Of a stretch of 8,479 nucleotides of DNA, positions 4,922 to 8,479 are shown in pieces. The notes beneath the pieces are model-generated. The model searched no databases and was not told where the DNA came from. It saw only the letters and a list, made by a program, of their open reading frames with translations. Numbering within the stretch: the first letter of the stretch is position 1; the number at the start of each line of letters is the position of its first letter. The position numbers and the translations under genes were made by a program. This DNA is from DASSJM01 sp036280655 (lineage in GTDB: Bacteria > Actinomycetota > UBA4738 > HRBIN12), in NCBI GenBank assembly GCA_036280655.1, contig DASUQI010000028.1, positions 1 to 8,479 of the forward strand, written 5' to 3'.

Positions 4922-6241
4922 CTAGCAGTACCTCCCGAACGAGACCGCGAAGCCCTGGAAGGCGTCGGCCAGGATCGGCCGGCCCTCCGCCCCTGTCGCC
5001 GAACGCACGGCCTCGACCGCGACGAGGCCGGTCACGCCCTCGCGGCGGAGCGCGTCCTGATCCAGGAACAGGCCACCTGGGACGGCCGCCTCGACCGACC
5101 GAGCGTCACCTGGGATCGCGTCCTCGACGGCCGCCACCAAGTCCTCGTCGCCGATCGCCGTCGGGTCTTCCTCTCGAGACCCGGTCCCGGCCACGACGAC
5201 CAGCGTCCCGTTGGTCGTCGCTCGTTCGGCGCCGGCGACGATTCGGCTGGTCCATCGGTCCAGCGAGCGCACGTTCCCCTCAAGGACTACAGCGAGGACG
5301 TCGGGGACCTCATCGGCTCCGTAGCCCGTCGCGAGCCGATGCTCGACCGCGATCGGGGCCCTCGCGCTCTCACCGATCACCATGTCGACGGGATCACCGC
5401 CCGGATACCAGCCTTCGCCAACGATGCCGCGGTCGAGACCGTGCGGTAGGACGGCGCCCACCAGGCTCGCTGGCTCGGCGTGATCGAGGTCGTCTGCGAG
5501 GGTCGCGATCACCGTGACGGGAGCTCCTGGCCCGAAGGCCTCCACGACGCGCCCGTCATCGTTACGGACGACGGAGCCGGTGACGCCGTGCTGCGACGGA
5601 AGCCCGCCTGTGCCGATCGTCGTGAGGGTCGCGGCGGGGTCGACCGGCAGCGATCCGGTGGTCGCTCGGAGCGTCCCCGCGCCTCCATGCACCAGCGTCC
5701 TGAGGTAGGCCCAGTCGCGACGCCCGGCCGACGCGATGTCGGACGAGCCGACGCCCTTCCACGCCACCAGGAGGACAAGACTCGGTCGTTTCCCGCTCGC
5801 CACGCCCGGTGTCGCCCTCCCCGAGCGCACATCCGGGAAAGGACGTTCGAACCCGAGCGCCTCGCTCACCGTTGGAGCGACTGAGTCCAGACCGACGCCA
5901 TCGGGAATCTCCCTGTGTGCGACCCCCGCTCCCCAGTAGACCAAGGGCACCCGTCCCTCAGAGGGCGCCCCGATGCCCGGCCACGCGGTCCGTCCGCCGT
6001 CGGCGTCCGAGGTGACCGTCGTCCCATCCGCGACGCCGAGGACGTCGGGGGAACGGCCCTCGCGATAGCCGTTCGCGAGCCGGTCCCGGAGCTCCGCGGG
6101 GAGCGGACAGAACGGGACGGGGGAGGCTCGCTCGTCACCGTTCCCGCACGATCCGTTCTCGCACGTGGCTGACAGCACGCCCGCGGGGATCCCGATCGCG
6201 GCGAGGAGGACGAGCAGCAGTACCAGGCGACGGCCGCTCAC
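4922..6241 (-). CDS. secreted alkaline-phosphatase-superfamily-like protein, apparently permuted and lacking metal ligands
   Basis: This 439-residue protein begins at a GTG (6241) preceded by GAGGA. Residues 1-25 are a signal peptide (RR then a Leu/Val core, likely cleavage after VLSA). An exported N-terminal stretch holds three Cys (27, 32, 45). Residues 65-130 contain PDVLGV, VPLVYWGAGV and LDSVAPTVSEALGF, which resemble the C-terminal part of the fold. Residues 153-222 contain SLVLLVAWKGVG, GAGTLRATTGSLP and LTTIGTGGLPSQHGVTG, which resemble the usual N-terminal part, with nucleophile-region threonines. LVVVAGTGS (347-355) stands where SDHG is expected. The metal-binding Asp of the first motif and the Asp-His of the last are absent, so phosphatase activity is doubtful. 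It starts 49 bases after the M23 gene and abuts the permease gene. I recall similar proteins in actinobacteria, but no assigned function. Confidence 0.75.
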   Translation of the reverse strand: MSGRRLVLLLVLLAAIGIPAGVLSATCENGSCGNGDERASPVPFCPLPAELRDRLANGYREGRSPDVLGVADGTTVTSDADGGRTAWPGIGAPSEGRVPLVYWGAGVAHREIPDGVGLDSVAPTVSEALGFERPFPDVRSGRATPGVASGKRPSLVLLVAWKGVGSSDIASAGRRDWAYLRTLVHGGAGTLRATTGSLPVDPAATLTTIGTGGLPSQHGVTGSVVRNDDGRVVEAFGPGAPVTVIATLADDLDHAEPASLVGAVLPHGLDRGIVGEGWYPGGDPVDMVIGESARAPIAVEHRLATGYGADEVPDVLAVVLEGNVRSLDRWTSRIVAGAERATTNGTLVVVAGTGSREEDPTAIGDEDLVAAVEDAIPGDARSVEAAVPGGLFLDQDALRREGVTGLVAVEAVRSATGAEGRPILADAFQGFAVSFGRYC

Positions 6242-6290
6242 GGGTCCTCACGCTACCGCGAAATCAGGACGCAGGTCGCCGTGAGAAGCC

Positions 6291-7388
6291 TCAGAGCGGA
6301 ACGGTGCAGACCTGCAGAAGGTACCCGTAGGGGTCGACGGCGTCTCCGTTTTCCGGATGCCACTCGAAGTGGTTGTGCGGGCCGCTCGAGTGGCCGGTGG
6401 ACCCGACGTATCCAATGACGTCGCCCGCCTCGACCGGACCGAGGGTGCCGAGCCGGGACAGATGCGCGTTGAACACGTAGCCGAACTCGCCGTGGACGTA
6501 GACCCCGAGCCCGCCGAGCGAGCTGTGGGAGACGGAGGCCACGCCGTCGAACGGGGCGAGGATCGGCGTTCCCTTTGCGGCCATGATGTCGTTCCCTTGG
6601 TGGAGGTGGAAGCCGCCATCAGGCTCGTGACGCGGGGCGCCGAAGTTGTCGGCGATTGCGTAGGGGCCTCCCATGGGACACAAGCGGAACGGCCGCATCA
6701 GGGAGATCTCCAGCTGGATCTGCTCGACGCGGACGTTCAGCTCGGCGACGAGTTGCCGGAACCGCGCCATCTTCTTCCGCAGCGCCTTGCGATCGGCGAC
6801 GAGCTGGAGCCGACTGATCTCGATCACCTGCCACTTGCGAGCGATCTGGACCCGCACGCCGGCGATCAGGTCGGTCGTGATGGCGACCTCGAAGGCCAGC
6901 TCCTCGTCGCGCCGGCTCATCTCGTTCAGGAACCCGAGGCGTGCCGCCGCCTCGGCGGCCGAGGAGGCGGTGAGCACGTACAGCACGGGGGCGCTCCCCA
7001 GCATGTAGGCCTCGCGGTTGCGCTCGTCGAGTTCGTCCTCCAGCCGGAGGGCCTCCTGCTCAAGCTGCGCGGTCTCCCGTCGGAGATCCCTCATCCGCTC
7101 GCGAGCGTGGCTCAACCGGTCCTCGGTCCGCGCGATGCTCGTCGCGAGCACGTTCATCTCGCGCTGGAGCCTGCGGAGCTTCCGGTTACCGGCGCGGATC
7201 TTCTCCTTGGTCGCGCGGAGCTGCTTCTTGGCTTGCTTCAGCTCCTGGGGTACCGGGGTCCGCTCCTCGGGGTCTGCCGCCCGCACCGGGCCCGCGAGGA
7301 GGGATACGAGCATGAGCGCAGCGGCGACCACCGCCACGAGGGTTCGGGCGCGAGGAACGCCGACCTCGATGCTGCGCGGGCTCGACAT
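6291..7388 (-). CDS. secreted coiled-coil M23-family peptidase (EnvC/NlpD-like)
   Basis: This 365-residue protein has a signal peptide (hydrophobic 17-32, likely cleavage after PVRA, residue 37). A long charged coiled coil follows at about 45-130, a helical region with more heptads extends to 230, and a LytM/M23 domain spans 235-365. The zinc and catalytic residues are all present: His263 and Asp267 in HQGND, His309 in FNAHL, and His338/His340 in GPHNHFEWH. It is therefore a candidate peptidoglycan DD- or D,L-endopeptidase acting outside the membrane, unlike degenerate EnvC-type activators. Cys237 and Cys361 bracket the domain and could form a disulfide. It is the first gene of the minus-strand operon. 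The ATG at 7388 fits the signal peptide but has no clear ribosome binding site. The stop is at 6291-6293. Confidence 0.92.
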   Translation of the reverse strand: MSSPRSIEVGVPRARTLVAVVAAALMLVSLLAGPVRAADPEERTPVPQELKQAKKQLRATKEKIRAGNRKLRRLQREMNVLATSIARTEDRLSHARERMRDLRRETAQLEQEALRLEDELDERNREAYMLGSAPVLYVLTASSAAEAAARLGFLNEMSRRDEELAFEVAITTDLIAGVRVQIARKWQVIEISRLQLVADRKALRKKMARFRQLVAELNVRVEQIQLEISLMRPFRLCPMGGPYAIADNFGAPRHEPDGGFHLHQGNDIMAAKGTPILAPFDGVASVSHSSLGGLGVYVHGEFGYVFNAHLSRLGTLGPVEAGDVIGYVGSTGHSSGPHNHFEWHPENGDAVDPYGYLLQVCTVPL

Positions 7389-7760
7389 CGGATCGTTCGG
7401 CGCTACGCGTGTATGGGAGCGCCGCTATCCATTAACGGTGTATCGGTCTCTGTCCGCAGGCCCTTGAGTGATGCGCGACTCGTCGCCATGGGTCTGAACG
7501 GACCGCAAATCGCCCGATTCGCATGGAGAGGCCGTCATGCAGGCCGTAAGGCGAGGCGGGATGTAGAGCCCCCGCCTTCATTACTGCTCAACCTCCCGCA
7601 GCATCCCGACCAGCACCCCCGGAGCGTCCGGTCCTCCTCACAGTCACGATCAGTGAGCTTGTTCACGACGGCGATTCCGCTAGCGAGCGCCGCTGCCTTC
7701 CTTAGGGAGTGAGGATGAATCCAGCGTCTTAGGAGACTTCGACCATCACGGTGCAGGGAA
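7389..7760. other. intergenic region without a convincing gene
   Basis: This 372-base region lies downstream of the second STAS gene and upstream of the M23 operon, so it should contain the operon promoter. It contains an inverted repeat, AGGCGGG (7554-7560) with CCCGCCT (7571-7577), and a short repeated AGGCCGT about 7530-7546. I found no tRNA and no reading frame with a recognisable domain. A minus-strand frame passing through 7535-7700 has odd composition and is mostly a by-product of the shadow of the STAS gene. Confidence 0.4.
7554..7577. terminator. 7-bp inverted repeat between STAS gene and M23 operon
   Basis: AGGCGGG and CCCGCCT pair perfectly around the 10-base loop ATGTAGAGCC. It lies about 185 bases beyond the STAS stop in the direction of transcription. 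Neither flank carries a proper T-run on the relevant strand, so a terminator role is only possible. Confidence 0.3.
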
Positions 7761-8058
7761 TCAGTGGATGTTCGGGACCTTGTCGATCTGAGCGATCTCG
7801 AAGAGCCTCCGCATCGAGACGTTCCCGTCAAGCCCCATGGATCACGACGCAGCCCCGATCCGTTAGCGACGTGGCCGCCCTGAGGATCGCGTGCAGGCCG
7901 CTCGAGTCCATGAAGTCCAAACTGGAGATGTCCAGCATGACGGGTCCGCCCTCGCTGACCGCAGGTGCGATGACGGAGTCCAGCTGATCAGCCGTTGCCA
8001 TGTCCATCTCGCCGGTCAGTCGGATCGTGCCCGTTGAGGACGTAGCGATCTCGAACAC
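7761..8058 (-). pseudogene. STAS-domain anti-anti-sigma factor gene interrupted by a +1 frameshift
   Basis: From a GTG at 8058 (GGAAGGGGG lies 9 bases upstream), the frame encodes 76 residues with a clear STAS domain: TIRLTGEMDMATADQL (11-26), MLDISSLDFMDSSGLHAIL (41-59), with Asp51-Ser52 at the phosphorylation site. It stops at TGA 7830-7828 just after CVVIHGA, before the last helix. In the next frame the DNA continues with DGNVSMRRLFEIAQIDKVPNIH and stops at 7763-7761. This matches the missing C-terminal helix (compare VRRIFELTATERLL of the first STAS protein). Removing one G from the GGGG run at 7833-7836 joins the parts into a normal 98-residue protein. It may be a true pseudogene, a sequence error, or a programmed +1 shift: the stop context GCT TGA C resembles the CTT TGA C of prfB. 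It is divergent from the RsbW-like gene. Confidence 0.85.
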
Positions 8059-8100
8059 CGATATCCACCCCCTTCCAACGAGTCGTTCAGGGGGCGATTG

Positions 8101-8151
8101 CCAACGTGCCCCAGCCTGAGCCCCGGCCAACGTGCCCCAGCCTGAGCCCCG
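8101..8151. repeat. 26-bp tandem duplication (two copies)
   Basis: A unit beginning CCAACGTGCCCCAGCCTGAG occurs at 8101 and again at 8127, a period of exactly 26 bases. The copies are identical for 25 bases and diverge at the end of the second. Such an exact copy implies a recent duplication. It lies between the divergent STAS and RsbW-like genes. Confidence 0.95.
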
Positions 8152-8186
8152 TGAGAATCTTCTCGCGCTTGGCAAAGCCGTCAACC

Positions 8187-8198
8187 CAAACCGGTTTG
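8187..8198. promoter_or_regulatory. 12-bp perfect palindrome, candidate operator
   Basis: CAAACCGGTTTG is perfectly self-complementary and lies 31 bases before the ATG of the RsbW-like gene. This is a typical position and size for a dimeric repressor site. The protein that would bind is unknown. Confidence 0.4.
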
Positions 8199-8228
8199 CT
8201 CCTGCCCCCACCGGGGACCTACCAGGGG

Positions 8229-8479
8229 ATGGAGCACCGGCTGCCCTATGCGCCGACCGCTCCGGGGATGGCCCGTAAGCTCGCGGCTGACTTCGTGAGC
8301 GACCTGCTCCCGGCCGCCCGCTCAGACGAGTTCGTCCTCATGGTCTCCGAGATCGTCGGCAACGCGGTTCGCCATGGCAAGCCTGAGGCGGATGGCCGGA
8401 TCGGTCTACGGTTGCGGGACGATGACTCCGTGATCCGGGTGGCCGTCGTGGACGGTGCTCCAAGGTTCACCTTCGACCG
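8229..8479 (+). CDS. RsbW/SpoIIAB-type ATP-binding anti-sigma kinase (C-terminus beyond window)
   Basis: The frame is open from an ATG at 8229 to the window edge, 83 complete codons. It shows the N-terminal helix region (RLPYAPTAPGMARKLAADFVSDLL), then the ATP-binding N-box VSEIVGNAVRHG (39-50, with Glu41, Asn45 and His49), and the G1 box VAVVDGAPRF (71-80, with Asp75-Gly76). This is the HATPase_c_2 fold of kinases that hold a sigma factor and phosphorylate the matching STAS antagonist. The frame is open further upstream, with GTG at 8151 and TTG codons, but the domain begins at the ATG. The ribosome binding site is poor (GGGGAC ten bases upstream). The adjacent divergent STAS gene and the intact STAS protein at 792 are natural substrate candidates. 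The C-terminal half cannot be checked. Confidence 0.85.
   Translation, partial: MEHRLPYAPTAPGMARKLAADFVSDLLPAARSDEFVLMVSEIVGNAVRHGKPEADGRIGLRLRDDDSVIRVAVVDGAPRFTFD

Larger units (their letters stand above)
8059..8228. promoter_or_regulatory. divergent control region between STAS and RsbW-like genes
   Basis: This 170-base region should carry promoters for both flanking genes. It contains a 26-bp tandem duplication (8101-8151) and the palindrome CAAACCGGTTTG (8187-8198). GTTT at 8194-8197 followed after 15 bases by GGGGAC at 8213-8218 loosely resembles stress sigma factor promoters of actinobacteria (GTTT, then GGGTA). One base differs, and the resulting transcript would be almost leaderless. 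Confidence 0.4.

Noticed and set aside
3000..4925. Very long plus-strand frame (641 codons) opposite the permease operon
   Set aside because: It is antisense to two clearly recognisable coupled genes, and its product is low-complexity Arg/Thr/Ser/Pro sequence typical of GC-rich antisense frames.
4298..5449. Plus-strand frame of 383 codons
   Set aside because: It is antisense to the permease and phosphatase-like genes, rich in Arg/His/Asp/Glu, with no domain and no ribosome binding site.
7585..7700. Minus-strand fragments ASGIAVVNKLTDRD and, in another frame, DAPGVLVGMLREVEQ then stop, as remnants of a decayed gene
   Set aside because: The pieces are short, in different frames and match no family I can name; chance open frames are common at this base composition.
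6357..7712. Plus-strand frame of 451 codons
   Set aside because: It is antisense to the M23 peptidase gene, which has a complete set of catalytic residues, a signal peptide and a coiled coil.
8059..8211. N-terminal extension of the second STAS protein to an ATG at 8211
   Set aside because: The extra 51 residues are translated from the tandem repeat and the control region, while the STAS domain starts directly at the GTG at 8058, which has a good ribosome binding site.

Overview
The window is GC-rich, gene-dense DNA whose families (ANTAR regulator, STAS anti-anti-sigma factors, RsbW-like ATPase, Cys-motif small proteins, coiled-coil M23 peptidase) suggest an actinobacterium, probably an environmental Actinomycetota lineage. 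This taxonomic call is an inference from gene content and codon bias; there is no rRNA or other marker gene in the window.

Layout. (1) Positions 1-591, minus: the truncated gene of an ANTAR response regulator with an atypical receiver domain. (2) From a divergent control region at 592-791, a plus-strand run of small genes follows: a STAS protein (792-1115), a conserved Cys-motif protein overlapping it by 4 bases (1112-1462), a 63-residue zinc-ribbon protein (1569-1760) and a 96-residue protein of unknown function (1877-2167). (3) A convergent gap at 2168-2557 holds several inverted repeats. (4) 2558-2974, minus: a QueF-family tunnelling-fold protein with no cysteine at all, so it lacks the family nucleophile. 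(5) 3171-7388, minus: a tight four-gene operon, transcribed in the order M23 peptidase, secreted alkaline-phosphatase-like protein, YraQ/ArsP_1-type permease, TIGR03943-type partner protein. The last three genes abut or overlap. (6) 7389-7760: a gap without a convincing gene. (7) 7761-8058, minus: a second STAS gene, interrupted by a +1 frameshift at a GGGG run next to a TGA. (8) 8229-8479, plus: the start of an RsbW/SpoIIAB-type ATPase, divergent from the STAS gene. The 170 bases between these two contain a 26-bp tandem duplication and a 12-bp palindrome.

How the genes may work together. Both ends of the window carry signalling parts: ANTAR antiterminator, two STAS antagonists and one anti-sigma kinase. 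Together they look like fragments of a partner-switching stress network. The central operon is an envelope module: a secreted peptidoglycan hydrolase or hydrolase-like protein, an exported phosphatase-fold protein, and a permease with its usual partner. The most unusual signals are the cysteine-free QueF relative, the frameshifted STAS gene, and the phosphatase-like protein whose motif order appears circularly permuted with metal ligands missing.
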